Shown piece after piece: positions 1 to 13,400 of a DNA stretch of 24,973 nt. Within the stretch, counting starts at the first letter, position 1. Each line of letters starts with the position of its first letter. Source of the DNA: a virus. The DNA lies in the IMG/VR virus record IMGVR_UViG_3300043429_001010, positions 1 through 24,973 of that record; one strand, written 5' to 3'. Under the pieces are notes generated by a model. The model ran no database searches and was not told the origin of the DNA. It saw only the letters and a program-made list of their open reading frames with translations. The translations under genes and the position numbers were made by a program.

Positions 1-155
1 CTGGCGCAAACAATGTCGCGTCTAACTCGATTGCATATGACAACTATGTAAACTTCAAGTACTTCGCATTGAAGATTGTGATGATTTCTTCGAACACAAC
101 TAAGGTGCCGCGAGTACGCAACTTGAGAGGCATCGCAATGCCTTCACTACTATGA
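1..155 (+). CDS. C-terminal end of a phage structural protein, possibly gp10-like baseplate protein (partial)
   Basis: The reading frame is open from position 3 and ends with TGA at 153-155, giving about 50 C-terminal residues; the start lies outside the window. The fragment contains VNFKYFALKIVMISSNT and ends in RGIAMPSLL. A FKxFALKIVM...VPRVxxLRxIA ending is one I associate with large baseplate or tail proteins of marine T4-like phages, and the place just before the fibre cluster fits gp10 or a neighbouring baseplate wedge gene. This is recognition from a short tail end only, so a different structural protein is possible. The stop overlaps the next start as ATGA, suggesting coupled translation. 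Confidence 0.5.
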   Translation, partial: GANNVASNSIAYDNYVNFKYFALKIVMISSNTTKVPRVRNLRGIAMPSLL

Positions 156-391
156 CAGAGACAGTCAAAGTAAAGGATTCTCCGGAACTGGTGCGCGACA
201 TCAGTTCCAGAGCAATTCTAAATACTGACAAGAAAGGGTTGCAGAATTACAATATGCAACGCCAGAAAATTCTTGACCAAAAGAAAGAACAACAACTCGT
301 AAAAACCCGTCTGGACAATATTGAAAACCAGATGTCCGAAATCAAAGAACTAATGCGTGAACTGCTACTAAGGTCTACAAATGGCGATTAA
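152..391 (+). CDS. Small coiled-coil protein of unknown function, T4-like phage type
   Basis: This is a 79-residue protein with no recognised enzyme domain. The N-terminal half carries the stretch SSRAILNTDKKGLQNYNMQR, a pattern (A-hydrophobic-NTDK..L..Y...R) that I have seen in small hypothetical proteins of marine T4-like phages. The second half, residues about 38-73, is rich in K, E, Q and L with heptad-like spacing (LVKTRLDNIENQMSEIKELM) and is probably a coiled coil. It starts inside the stop of the upstream structural gene (ATGA) and its last 11 bases overlap the start of the collagen-like gene, so it is probably cotranslated with its neighbours. It could be a small virion or assembly protein; the sequence does not decide this. 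Confidence 0.75.
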   Translation: MTETVKVKDSPELVRDISSRAILNTDKKGLQNYNMQRQKILDQKKEQQLVKTRLDNIENQMSEIKELMRELLLRSTNGD

Positions 392-1316
392 TCAAATTAC
401 AACGGCAAACACTTTTACACAGTGGGTCGATGCCACAAGAGCATTGATTGTGACTGCAAATGCACTGACAAACGGTGTTCAATTCGGTCAAAGATTCTCG
501 ATGAACACCGCTATCGAAATCGATGGTGTCGGTGCATTCTTGGATGTCAAGACAAATGCACACATCGAAGTGTTGAGTGCGAATTCCGTAAACATCAACG
601 GCGCGCCACTTCTAGTATTCTCGACAATCACTGTTCCCGGACAATCGAACATTGTAGCAAACAGTCCTTCGGGCTCGTTGAAAATTGCTAACGGTTACGG
701 TGTCAACATCGAAACAAACGCGGCAAACGACACAATCACATTCTCTGTTCCACAAGACTACGCAATCGGTTACACCGGTTCTGCGGGTCCTGCCGGTTCT
801 CAAGGTGCAACTGGTTTCACAGGTTCTGCCGGCACAAATGGTTCAGCTGGTGCCACCGGTTTCACAGGCTCAAAAGGTGATATCGGTTACACTGGTTCGA
901 AAGGTGACACAGGATTGACCGGTAGTGTTGGTTTCACGGGTTCACAAGGTGATGCCGGTGCCGCAGGTGCAACAGGATTCACCGGTTCCGCGGGTTCGGG
1001 TTATCTTGGTATTCCGCAAAACAGACAAACAGCAGAATACACACTGGTCATTGGTGACTCAGGCAAACACATCAGCACAACTTCGAATGTTCGCGTACCG
1101 AACTCCGTGTTTGCAAACGGTGATGCAATTACAATCTATAACAACTCATCATCACCAATTCGTCTGATTGAAAACTCCAACACAACTATCCGTTTGGCAG
1201 GAACAAATCAGACAGGTAGCAGAAATATTGCCAACTACGGATTGGTAACCATCATTTGCGTTGATTCGGCGGCAAGACCGAATGTGTTCGTAGCATCAGG
1301 TGTAGGTCTGTACTAA
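381..1316 (+). CDS. Collagen-like tail fibre protein (311 aa)
   Basis: This is a fibre protein in three parts. Residues 1-129 form a probable beta-rich head. Residues 130-208 form an uninterrupted Gly-X-Y run of about 26 triplets, with [12 protein letters not shown] and GSA units and a single proline. The remaining 100 residues form a C-terminal cap. The cap ends in SGVGLY and contains LAGTNQTGSRN, closely resembling the end of the 1839-residue fibre protein further on ([12 protein letters not shown] ... SGNGLV), so the two caps are probably homologous. A short collagen-like shaft with a C-terminal trimer-forming or receptor-binding cap is a common phage fibre design. The start has AAGGT six bases upstream and overlaps the previous gene by 11 bases. 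It probably forms a short trimeric fibre at the baseplate or virion surface. Confidence 0.8.
   Translation: MAINQITTANTFTQWVDATRALIVTANALTNGVQFGQRFSMNTAIEIDGVGAFLDVKTNAHIEVLSANSVNINGAPLLVFSTITVPGQSNIVANSPSGSLKIANGYGVNIETNAANDTITFSVPQDYAIGYTGSAGPAGSQGATGFTGSAGTNGSAGATGFTGSKGDIGYTGSKGDTGLTGSVGFTGSQGDAGAAGATGFTGSAGSGYLGIPQNRQTAEYTLVIGDSGKHISTTSNVRVPNSVFANGDAITIYNNSSSPIRLIENSNTTIRLAGTNQTGSRNIANYGLVTIICVDSAARPNVFVASGVGLY
768..1004 (+). repeat. Gly-X-Y coding repeat, short collagen-like shaft
   Basis: A 9-base periodicity encodes about 26 perfect Gly-X-Y triplets. The dominant unit is GFTGSX, with GAT, GDT and GDI triplets between. No register break is seen here, unlike in the two giant fibre genes. 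Confidence 0.85.
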
Positions 1317-1789
1317 TGGCAAACATGATTCAAGGCCTGATAGGATCCACGGGCTACGAACCGTTTACTATCGTGCCATTTATTCAAAGTGTATTTTCCG
1401 ACCCGCCAGATTGTTTTGACGGCATTTACGGATATCAGCGAAGCACATACGGAACAGTTAATGGTTTGACAACCGGCGCAAGATACAGAAGTTATTTGAT
1501 TGAAACTCTTGTTGAAATTGAAGATAATGAATATGTTGACACATCGGGCGGTTCGTGTTCGATTTTTCCGCCCTATGTCAGTTTTGCACTAAGAGGAACC
1601 GGCGACATCACTGGTTTGGTCACACGAAACTTTTTTTCGCGAATTGAATTCTATTCAGGAACAGTATTGGGTAATACTCTTAGTGTTACCGATTTTGATG
1701 ATTTTGTTGTTTTGAGTGATGTCGCAACATGGACCGCAACAAACACTTCTTTCGGAACAACCTTCGATAGTTTCCGCATCTACTACTAA
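1316..1789 (+). CDS. Hypothetical protein, possibly a small virion-surface protein (157 aa)
   Basis: I do not recognise this protein. It has 157 residues, is rich in aromatic residues, Thr and Ser, has no charged helical segments, signal peptide or clear membrane span, and alternates polar and non-polar residues as beta proteins do (for example FFSRIEFYSGTVLGNTLSV). There are two cysteines, one in GGSCSIFPP around residue 80. The start ATG shares a base with the stop of the collagen-like fibre gene (TAATG), so the two are probably translated together. That argues for a role with the fibre, for example a tip or accessory protein, but this is inference from position only. Confidence 0.7.
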   Translation: MANMIQGLIGSTGYEPFTIVPFIQSVFSDPPDCFDGIYGYQRSTYGTVNGLTTGARYRSYLIETLVEIEDNEYVDTSGGSCSIFPPYVSFALRGTGDITGLVTRNFFSRIEFYSGTVLGNTLSVTDFDDFVVLSDVATWTATNTSFGTTFDSFRIYY

Positions 1790-1793
1790 ATAG
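1786..1793 (+). promoter_or_regulatory. CTAAATAG motif in a gene gap, possible late promoter
   Basis: CTAAATA overlaps the TAA stop of the preceding gene and ends 7 bases before the next start codon. The same 7-mer occurs in several other gene gaps of this window. It shares TAAATA with the T4 late promoter TATAAATA. Distance to the start is very short for a leader, so it may instead serve genes further down or be chance. Confidence 0.3.
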
Positions 1794-1799
1794 ACAACT

Positions 1800-2129
1800 A
1801 TGGCATTTTATTCAGAACTTACAATTGAGCAGAACGCAACATTCAGTACAACAGTGAATGTTTACGACACTCAGGGTGATGCAATCCCGCTGGGTGACTA
1901 TACTGCGGCCGCACAAATGAGAAAGTCACCATACTCGGTGACTGCTACAAGTTTCATTGTCGAAACAACCAACACTGTTGGTGAATTAATCCTTACAATG
2001 GATTCTGCCAATACTGCCAATCTTTCTCCGGGCCGTTATTTGTACGACTTGAATATCACATCAAACACCGGCATCGTTACCCGCGTGGTCGAAGGCATCG
2101 TTACTGTCACCGCAGGAATCACACGATAA
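1800..2129 (+). CDS. Probable small baseplate/fibre-associated beta protein (109 aa)
   Basis: The 109 residues fit a short beta-sandwich domain: an opening ELTIEQNATFSTTVNVYDTQG, then a central AAQMRKSPYS, and a repeated strand pattern ending NTGIVTRVVEGIVTVTAGITR. This layout (hydrophobic strand, D.xG, xxYTxxxQxRK, then LSPGRYxYDL and a final EGxVTV) is one I know from small phage proteins near tail fibres, similar to the N-terminal domains of baseplate upper proteins. Its role may be to anchor fibres or stabilise the baseplate. No good ribosome binding site precedes the ATG, which lies 10 bases past the previous stop. The gene overlaps the next by one base (TAATG). Confidence 0.7.
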   Translation: MAFYSELTIEQNATFSTTVNVYDTQGDAIPLGDYTAAAQMRKSPYSVTATSFIVETTNTVGELILTMDSANTANLSPGRYLYDLNITSNTGIVTRVVEGIVTVTAGITR

Positions 2130-2380
2130 TGCCTATTGGTTCTGTCACAATTACCCAAAACGACATCGGTAAGGTCACAGTACAACAACCAAAACAATCA
2201 TCGGTTGTTGCGCCCGGTTTTGACCCCGATGTACAGATTTACATGGGTGATATTCTTGATGTTGACGATTCAACCTTACAAAATGGATACACACTTGTCT
2301 ATAATGCAACCACAGGCAAGTACGAAACCAAAGCGATTGACGAACTTGCTGTTGCCAACATCTTTGGCGGCACTTTTTAA
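2129..2380 (+). CDS. Hypothetical small phage protein (83 aa)
   Basis: This is an 83-residue protein with no family I can name. It opens with GSVTITQNDIGKVTVQQP and contains DVDDSTLQNGYTLVYNATTGKYETKAID. The phrase 'NGYTLVYNATTGKYE' resembles short linker segments in phage fibre proteins where a repeat of the type 'DG.VL.Y....G.W' is common. The start codon shares a base with the preceding stop and an AGGA lies about 12 bases upstream. It ends against the opposite-strand glycosyltransferase gene: the two stop codons are read from the same four bases TTAA (2377-2380). It may be an accessory fibre protein; evidence is position only. Confidence 0.65.
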   Translation: MPIGSVTITQNDIGKVTVQQPKQSSVVAPGFDPDVQIYMGDILDVDDSTLQNGYTLVYNATTGKYETKAIDELAVANIFGGTF

Positions 2381-5300
2381 CTCACTTTCTTGAAGTGGTA
2401 ATCGCCGTCTGGACCATTGTCCGAGAACGCACCTGTTCCAACCATCTTGTAACCAATCTTCTCTAGGTAAGCAATCACCTCATCTTTCAGTGGTGCGCCT
2501 TTGTTGTATTCGATGTGTTGCATTTCAAGAATGATGTCTTCACACTCACTCAAAATATCACCTGCACCTTTCAGAATGTCCAATTCGGCACCCTGAACAT
2601 CCATTTTAATCAGATTAGGTTTCGGCCATTTCGCAACATCGACTGCTCGTTTCAGCGTGACCTTTGGCATTGTTTTCTTGTTAGCTTCACTGAAAATCAG
2701 GTCTGCATTTACGCTTGCTTCTGAATTTTCTTTGTAGTAAGAGTTGCCGCCCGGCTGCAACTGATTTTCATAGAACTCGACCGTGCCGAAATCAGAATCA
2801 CTCAATGCACCGATGCAGTACGGAATTCCCGCTTCTGCAAAGATAGGACCTGCGGCTTCCATTGCATCAAACGCAAAGTAGTTTGCAGTTGGCCAGACAT
2901 CTTTTGCTTTTTTGGTCCAGTGCAGTACACAAGCACCAATGTCATAAATGACTTTTGGTTTGATGTTCATAGCATACAAGTAATCAATGTGTTCTTGTGG
3001 TACCAAGTCCTGTTTCGACAATTCTTTCAGATGATTGGTGATGGCTTCCGAAATCACAGGTGGTGAGTATGTTTCCACCGACTGCGGTACATGAGTTGGT
3101 GGCGTCACCAGAAATTGTGTTGCACCGATGTGTCTGCAAATAATCGAGGTATCTGCATAGATTTTGAATCCTTTTTCGCGAGCCTTCGTACAGAAATACA
3201 CATCTTCTGAAATCGTATCATTGTGATTCAATGCAGACTTATAGACGAACTGCGGATAACCAATGGCACGAATGACTTCCGATTTGACGAGTACGCAACC
3301 GAATCCGCAACCATCGACCTCGACAAGACCTTTGCCATAGATGTCTTCATATGGAATATTGCCTTGTCCTGCGCGATACAATTCCAGAATGTGTTGACCG
3401 GGTTTTCTCTGAATGTACAGACCAGTCACCATATCCTTATCGTGTTGCAACATTTTGACCAATGTATCTTTTTCAAACGCGATGTCACTGTCAACAGAGA
3501 ACAGGTAATCATATCGTTCTGCCCAACTTGCGATTAGATTGCGAACTTGGTCGATGTTGTAACCATAGAAACATTGGAAGTCCACTTCATACCCATCAGG
3601 AACAATCATGTCATAAATGGATTTGAAAGTTTCAGATTCAATGTACTTTGCGGTCGGAATACCAATCAGTATTGTTTTCTTTCTCGATGCAGATGATTCA
3701 CTTTTTTGGGGCAACATAATAGTAGTGTTTCTCCTTGTAGCCTCATGAGCATTTTTTGTTTGCTCGTGGCTGTTAATTTTATAGTCATTCAGTGGATTCA
3801 TGTCGTTATACACATAGACAATTCGTGAGACAGTGCGGATATCTTTCGCTTGCTCGATGATGTTGTAGAAAGTCGCGACATCACCGCCCGCGCGGAACCA
3901 TTCTCCGTTTTCATCTTTGAAAACTTGGTTATTCAAGTTATCTAGTAGATTCTTCCTGAAGGTTCTCAGATGAGTGTATGGAATGCCCCAGTTGAATTTG
4001 TGTTCACGGAACTTGCGCGAATCCAAGACCTCTTGCGGATAAGGTTGTGCAACCAGAGGAATATTATCTGCCAGTGACCAGCACGAACCATAAGTGTATT
4101 CTGCGCCATCGGCATACTGATTGTTATAGAAGTCTAGAATATCATTGTCATGGAACAACCAATCGTCACCATCCAGAAGCATGATAATATCATCACCTTT
4201 CAACGCACGGATTGTTTCGATTTGATTTCGCACCGCACCTTGATTGACATAATTCTTTTTCAGAATGAACTTGTCGCGAAGTTTCTCGGGCAAAGAATCG
4301 ATGGTGTTTTTGGCAATCTCGTATGAATTGTCGGTACTGGCATCATCAATCAACCAGTGTGTATAGTTGTTATAGTCTTGTGATGCAACGGAAAGAATAC
4401 ACTTCTCGATATAATCCGCCGCATTATAGAACGGACTGACAATCGAAATGTGTTGTTCGGATCCAGATTTTGGTTCTGCCCATTCCTCAGGATTTGAGAA
4501 TCGGCGACCAAATGATTTGTGTACCTTGAAGTTGATTTGTTTGACTTTTCGATACTCATCAACACTCAGATGCAATTTCAGTTTCTTGTACAGGTGTTGT
4601 TTCCATTGCAGTGCAACAGAATCCCAACCCGCAATGTCTTTGATGATATTGCAGTAGTACATTTTCTGTTGGTGCAGATATGGATTGTTGTATGCCTTAA
4701 CAACCATTTCCACAAACTTGTCGACCTGTTCCGCACGATTGATATTCGGGAACAGACTGTTAGGTTCGATAGCATAGTCGATGAAATACGATGCTTGTTC
4801 CAGACCAGTTTCTTCGACCGCACCAAATCGGCACGATAGTAATGGAGTATTGTGAATCAGTGCTTCGACAGATGAAATACCGAATGTTTCGGGGAAAGCA
4901 CCGGGAAAAATGAAGTACGAAGCATCGGCAAGAATGCCGGCAATTTCTTTTTGTTTGATGATGCCAGTGAATTCAATTCCAAGTTCTTTATTGACTGGTC
5001 GTTTGTATAATTCCCAGAATTTGTTTTCTTGTTCGTCAGGTCCAAGTTCCTCACGGAAGCGATAGAATCCACCGATGATTTTCAGTTTGGCATCAGGAAT
5101 TCTTTCCTTGACTTTTGGCCAGATTTCTTCGACAAGTGGAATCATACCCTTGGTTACAGATGCATTATATACAAACAGGTTCTTGTCTTTCTTGGAGATG
5201 TCCACATTCTTGATGTGTTGCACTGCTCCGTTGCGTGTGATAAATACCTTATTCTTCAAGACTTCAAAGTTTCTGCGAGCTCCGTGGTCGCAGTTGGTAA

Positions 5301-5766
5301 TATACGAGGTGTGAAAATCTGACAAAGTAAACAACTCATCGAAGTCACCATTCATTGCGTGTTCTTCGAGCAACCAATCGCCGGTACAGAAGGTGTCGTG
5401 TAACCAAACGATTTTGTGTTTTGCGTGTTTCTTGATTTGCATGAAAACACTCGGTGGGTAATTTACCAGACCGTGATATTTTTCTTGCAGAAAGGGAATA
5501 ATGGTTCGTGACGAAATCACGATGTCGAATTTGTAGTCATTGGGTTCATGCAAACGCTTGAGGTCTACGAATTTCACCCCATCAAAAACACCTTCGGTCG
5601 ATTCTTTGTCGTTGGCGTTGTTCAAAACGGTAACATCAAAACCGAGTTTCGCCAGTTCTTTTGACATCAGAATCACAGCAGATTCCGAACCACCTAGACC
5701 GCGCTTGGAGAGCGTGTCGCCGTCATAAGTTAGACCAATAACATCAATGATACCAATAGTTTGCAT
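2377..5766 (-). CDS. Four-domain glycosyltransferase / FkbM-type methyltransferase
   Basis: This is a 1129-residue multidomain enzyme. Residues 1-390 look like a GT-B, GT4-type glycosyltransferase: GLGGSES at 23-29 and an E-x7-E pair in PETFGISSVEAL (E293, E301). Residues 437-655 are a GT-A, GT2-type domain: IVSPFYNAADYI, DDAS at 474-477 and the metal-binding DGDD at 532-535. Residues 697-885 are a second GT-A-like domain with SVDSD at 757-761 and EVDGCGFGCVLV. Residues 937-1129 match FkbM-type SAM-dependent O-methyltransferases: DIGA at 942-945 and IKMDVQGAELDILKGA at 1053-1068. It is the only gene on the - strand, with AGGTGA seven bases before its ATG. It probably builds and caps a short glycan. 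The target could be the adjacent Thr/Ser-rich fibres, host envelope or another phage component; the sequence does not say which. Confidence 0.9.
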   Translation of the reverse strand: MQTIGIIDVIGLTYDGDTLSKRGLGGSESAVILMSKELAKLGFDVTVLNNANDKESTEGVFDGVKFVDLKRLHEPNDYKFDIVISSRTIIPFLQEKYHGLVNYPPSVFMQIKKHAKHKIVWLHDTFCTGDWLLEEHAMNGDFDELFTLSDFHTSYITNCDHGARRNFEVLKNKVFITRNGAVQHIKNVDISKKDKNLFVYNASVTKGMIPLVEEIWPKVKERIPDAKLKIIGGFYRFREELGPDEQENKFWELYKRPVNKELGIEFTGIIKQKEIAGILADASYFIFPGAFPETFGISSVEALIHNTPLLSCRFGAVEETGLEQASYFIDYAIEPNSLFPNINRAEQVDKFVEMVVKAYNNPYLHQQKMYYCNIIKDIAGWDSVALQWKQHLYKKLKLHLSVDEYRKVKQINFKVHKSFGRRFSNPEEWAEPKSGSEQHISIVSPFYNAADYIEKCILSVASQDYNNYTHWLIDDASTDNSYEIAKNTIDSLPEKLRDKFILKKNYVNQGAVRNQIETIRALKGDDIIMLLDGDDWLFHDNDILDFYNNQYADGAEYTYGSCWSLADNIPLVAQPYPQEVLDSRKFREHKFNWGIPYTHLRTFRKNLLDNLNNQVFKDENGEWFRAGGDVATFYNIIEQAKDIRTVSRIVYVYNDMNPLNDYKINSHEQTKNAHEATRRNTTIMLPQKSESSASRKKTILIGIPTAKYIESETFKSIYDMIVPDGYEVDFQCFYGYNIDQVRNLIASWAERYDYLFSVDSDIAFEKDTLVKMLQHDKDMVTGLYIQRKPGQHILELYRAGQGNIPYEDIYGKGLVEVDGCGFGCVLVKSEVIRAIGYPQFVYKSALNHNDTISEDVYFCTKAREKGFKIYADTSIICRHIGATQFLVTPPTHVPQSVETYSPPVISEAITNHLKELSKQDLVPQEHIDYLYAMNIKPKVIYDIGACVLHWTKKAKDVWPTANYFAFDAMEAAGPIFAEAGIPYCIGALSDSDFGTVEFYENQLQPGGNSYYKENSEASVNADLIFSEANKKTMPKVTLKRAVDVAKWPKPNLIKMDVQGAELDILKGAGDILSECEDIILEMQHIEYNKGAPLKDEVIAYLEKIGYKMVGTGAFSDNGPDGDYHFKKVS

Positions 5767-5773
5767 AAAACAA

Positions 5774-5779
5774 TCACCT
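5774..5779 (-). promoter_or_regulatory. Ribosome binding site of the glycosyltransferase gene
   Basis: On the - strand AGGTGA lies seven bases upstream of the ATG at 5766, which supports that start. On the + strand the same bases overlap the beginning of a CTAAATAAAAG motif. Confidence 0.7.
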
Positions 5780-5788
5780 AAATAAAAG
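5778..5788 (+). promoter_or_regulatory. CTAAATAAAAG motif, possible late promoter element
   Basis: This 11-base motif, preceded by another C, recurs exactly at 17602-17612, just before gp13. Here it lies about 70 bases upstream of the first giant fibre gene. The TAAATA core matches the end of the T4 late promoter TATAAATA. It overlaps the ribosome binding site of the opposite-strand gene. Confidence 0.35.
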
Positions 5789-5803
5789 AAAACACAGAAA
5801 GAG

Positions 5804-5823
5804 ATAAATACTCTGTTATTTAT
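5804..5823. promoter_or_regulatory. Inverted repeat of ATAAATA: probable back-to-back late promoters
   Basis: The arms are ATAAATA (5804-5810) and TATTTAT (5817-5823) with a 6-base spacer; the match is perfect over 7 bases. Read outward, each strand carries ATAAATA, the core of the T4-type late promoter recognised through the phage sigma factor gp55 and seen in cyanophages. The + copy (GATAAATA) faces the giant fibre gene with a leader of about 40 bases. The - copy (AATAAATA) faces the glycosyltransferase gene about 50 bases away. A hairpin role in RNA is possible but the stem is only A/T pairs. Confidence 0.55.
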
Positions 5824-5858
5824 TATACACCATTCCGCTCTAGAAGTAAAGAGATTTC

Positions 5859-10434
<4,576 letters not shown>

Positions 10435-10436
<2 letters not shown>

Positions 10437-10451
10437 TCCATCGAATGGATT
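10435..10451. other. Short perfect hairpin after the 1525-aa fibre gene
   Basis: The arms AATCCAT and ATGGATT enclose the loop CGA and overlap the stop codon of the fibre gene. No run of T follows on the + strand, so a classical intrinsic terminator is not supported. It could slow transcription or protect an mRNA end, or be chance. Confidence 0.35.
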
Positions 10452-10454
10452 GTG

Positions 10455-10462
10455 AATAAATA
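10455..10462 (+). promoter_or_regulatory. AATAAATA, probable late promoter of the 1839-aa fibre gene
   Basis: AATAAATA lies 18 bases before the ATG at 10481, in the 44-base gap between the two giant fibre genes. It matches 7 of 8 bases of the T4 late promoter TATAAATA. A leader of roughly 10 bases would follow, short but possible; a GAGAA lies in front of the ATG. Confidence 0.45.
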
Positions 10463-10480
10463 AACAAACGAGAACAATAA

Positions 10481-13400
10481 ATGTCTGCACTTAATTTCCC
10501 AGCCAATCCAACCGCAGGTGATACATGGACACAGAACGGTAAAACCTACCAGTTCAACGGTGTTTCGTGGATTAGCATTGCATCTGGTTTCACAGGGTCA
10601 CTGGGTTACACAGGTTCAAAAGGTGATATCGGTTACACAGGTTCATCCGGACCTGCGGGTTCTCAAGGTGCGCTTGGTTACACTGGTTCAAAAGGTGACC
10701 TAGGATACACTGGTTCAAAAGGTGACTTAGGTTACACCGGTTCAAAAGGCGATACAGGATTTACCGGCAGTAAAGGCGACATCGGTTTTACTGGTTCGCA
10801 AGGTGCCGTTGGTTATACTGGTTCAGTAGGATTCACCGGTTCAAAAGGCGATACTGGTTTCACCGGTTCAATTGGCGGCACAGGTTTCGCCGGTTCAAAA
10901 GGTGATGTCGGGTTCACAGGATCCGTAGGTTTCACCGGTTCGGCCGGCGCAACTGGATTTACTGGCAGTGTAGGATTCACCGGTTCAAGAGGCACAACTG
11001 GTTTCACAGGCAGTGTTGGATTTACTGGTTCACAAGGTTCAACTGGTTTTACTGGTAGCGTAGGATTCACCGGCAGTAAAGGTGACACAGGATTTACCGG
11101 CAGTGTTGGCGCAACAGGATTTACTGGTTCAATTGGTTTCACCGGTTCGTCTGGTGGCACTGGTTTCACTGGTTCTGTCGGTTTCACTGGTTCGAAAGGT
11201 GCAGACGGTCAATTTGGCGGCGCATCGTTCTACTATCGCACACTGACAAAGACTGACCTGACAAATCCCGGTGATGGTAATCTAAATCTCAACAACGCAA
11301 CACCAGCGTCTGCAACTATTTTTGTCATTGACTATCAGGATAGATTTTCGTCTAACATCGAATCTTTCCTGAGAACTGTTGACGATTCTACTTCTTCGAT
11401 TAAAGGTCAGGTCAAACTGACAGAAGAAGCCAACAATCAGAATTTCATCATCTATGCGATTACAGGCACAAGTACTGCCAATGTCACGCATTATCAAATT
11501 CCTATCTCTTATCTGTCGGGACCTGCCACAACATTCACCAACTTGGCGAATGCCGTTGTGTCGTTTGTGGTCAGTGGTGACAGAGGTGACCAAGGTTTCA
11601 CCGGTTCAAAAGGCGATACTGGATTTACAGGGTCACTAGGTTTCACCGGTTCAAAAGGTGATACTGGATTTACAGGTTCAGTAGGATTTACTGGTTCGTT
11701 CGGCGCAACAGGATTCACTGGTTCGGTCGGTTTTACCGGTTCTCAAGGCACAACAGGTTTCACAGGCAGTGTCGGATTTACAGGCAGTAAAGGTGATACT
11801 GGTTTCACCGGCAGTGTTGGCTTCGCGGGTTCACAAGGTAATATCGGATTTACTGGTTCTGTAGGATTTACTGGTTCGAAAGGCGACATTGGTTTTACTG
11901 GTTCTCAAGGCACAACAGGATTTACCGGCAGTGTGGGATTCACCGGCAGTAAAGGTGATATTGGTTTTACTGGTTCACAAGGCACTCAAGGTTTCACCGG
12001 TTCAATTGGTGTAACCGGATTTACTGGTTCAATTGGTGCAACAGGATTCACAGGTAGCATAGGCGCAACAGGATTCACTGGATCCCAAGGTGCGACAGGC
12101 TTCACTGGTTCTGTTGGTTTCACTGGTTCGATTGGTGTAACAGGATTTACCGGTTCACAAGGTACAACAGGATTTACTGGTAGTGTTGGATTCACCGGCA
12201 GTAAAGGCGACACAGGATTCACCGGTTCAATTGGTGTAACTGGTTTCTCTGGTTCAGTAGGATTTACCGGTTCGCTTGGTTTCACTGGTTCGCAAGGTGC
12301 AGGATTTACTGGTTCAAAAGGTGATACAGGATTCACCGGCAGTGTTGGTTTCACTGGTTCAAAAGGTGCAGACGGTGTTCTTGGTGGCGATGGTTTCACC
12401 GGTTCTGTAGGTTTCACCGGCTCACAAGGCACAACAGGATTTACCGGTTCAAGAGGCGATACAGGATTTACTGGTTCAATTGGTTTCACCGGTTCACAAG
12501 GCGCCGGTTTCACCGGTTCAAAAGGTGATACTGGTACAACTGGTTTCACCGGTTCTGTAGGTTTCACCGGCTCACAAGGCACAACAGGATTTACCGGTTC
12601 AATCGGCACAACAGGATTCACAGGTTCAGTTGGTGCAACAGGTTTCACTGGTTCGATTGGCGTAACAGGATTTACTGGTTCAGTAGGATTCACCGGCTCA
12701 CAAGGCACAACTGGATTTACTGGTAGCGTAGGATTCACCGGCAGTAAAGGTGATATTGGTTTTACAGGTAGCATAGGTTTCACCGGTTCACAAGGCGCAA
12801 CTGGATTTACTGGTAGTGTTGGTTTCACTGGTTCAAAAGGTGATATTGGATTTACTGGTTCTCAAGGTGCAACTGGATTTACTGGTTCATTGGGTTTCAC
12901 CGGCAGTAAAGGTGATGTCGGGTTCACTGGTTCTCAAGGCGCAACTGGTTTCACTGGGTCACTTGGATTTACTGGCTCACAGGGCGCAACTGGATTCACA
13001 GGTTCAGTAGGATTTACTGGTTCGAAAGGTGATGTTGGTTTCACTGGCAGTGTCGGGTTTACCGGTTCAGTCGGATTTACTGGTTCGAAAGGTGATACTG
13101 GATTCACTGGTTCTGTTGGATTTACCGGTTCACAAGGCGCAACAGGATTTACAGGCAGTGTCGGGTTTACTGGATCCGTAGGTTTCACCGGTTCGCAAGG
13201 CACAACTGGTTTTACTGGTTCGATTGGCGTAACAGGATTCACCGGCAGTGTTGGTTTCACCGGCAGTAAAGGTGATACAGGATTTACCGGCAGTGTTGGA
13301 TTTACTGGCTCTCAAGGCGCAACTGGTTTCACTGGTTCAATTGGCGTAACTGGATTTACTGGTTCAATCGGATTCACCGGTTCAAAAGGTGCAGACGGTC

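Noticed and set aside
381-803. Overlapping frames on both strands inside the N-terminal part of the 311-aa fibre gene
   Set aside because: They lack ribosome binding sites and have Cys- and Arg-rich, non-natural compositions, while the main frame continues into a coherent fibre protein.
5817-5829. TATTATAC as a host sigma70 -10 element before the giant fibre gene
   Set aside because: No -35 hexamer at a proper distance was seen, and the ATAAATA inverted repeat explains the A/T-rich sequence better.
11986-12828. A 280-codon open frame on the - strand, encoding a proline-rich repeat ([10 protein letters not shown])
   Set aside because: It is the mirror of the Gly-X-Y coding repeat: GGT/GGA/GGC on one strand reads as ACC/TCC/GCC or CCN on the other, leaving stops absent by composition. 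Similar - strand frames lie opposite every shaft and none has its own ribosome binding site that I could see.
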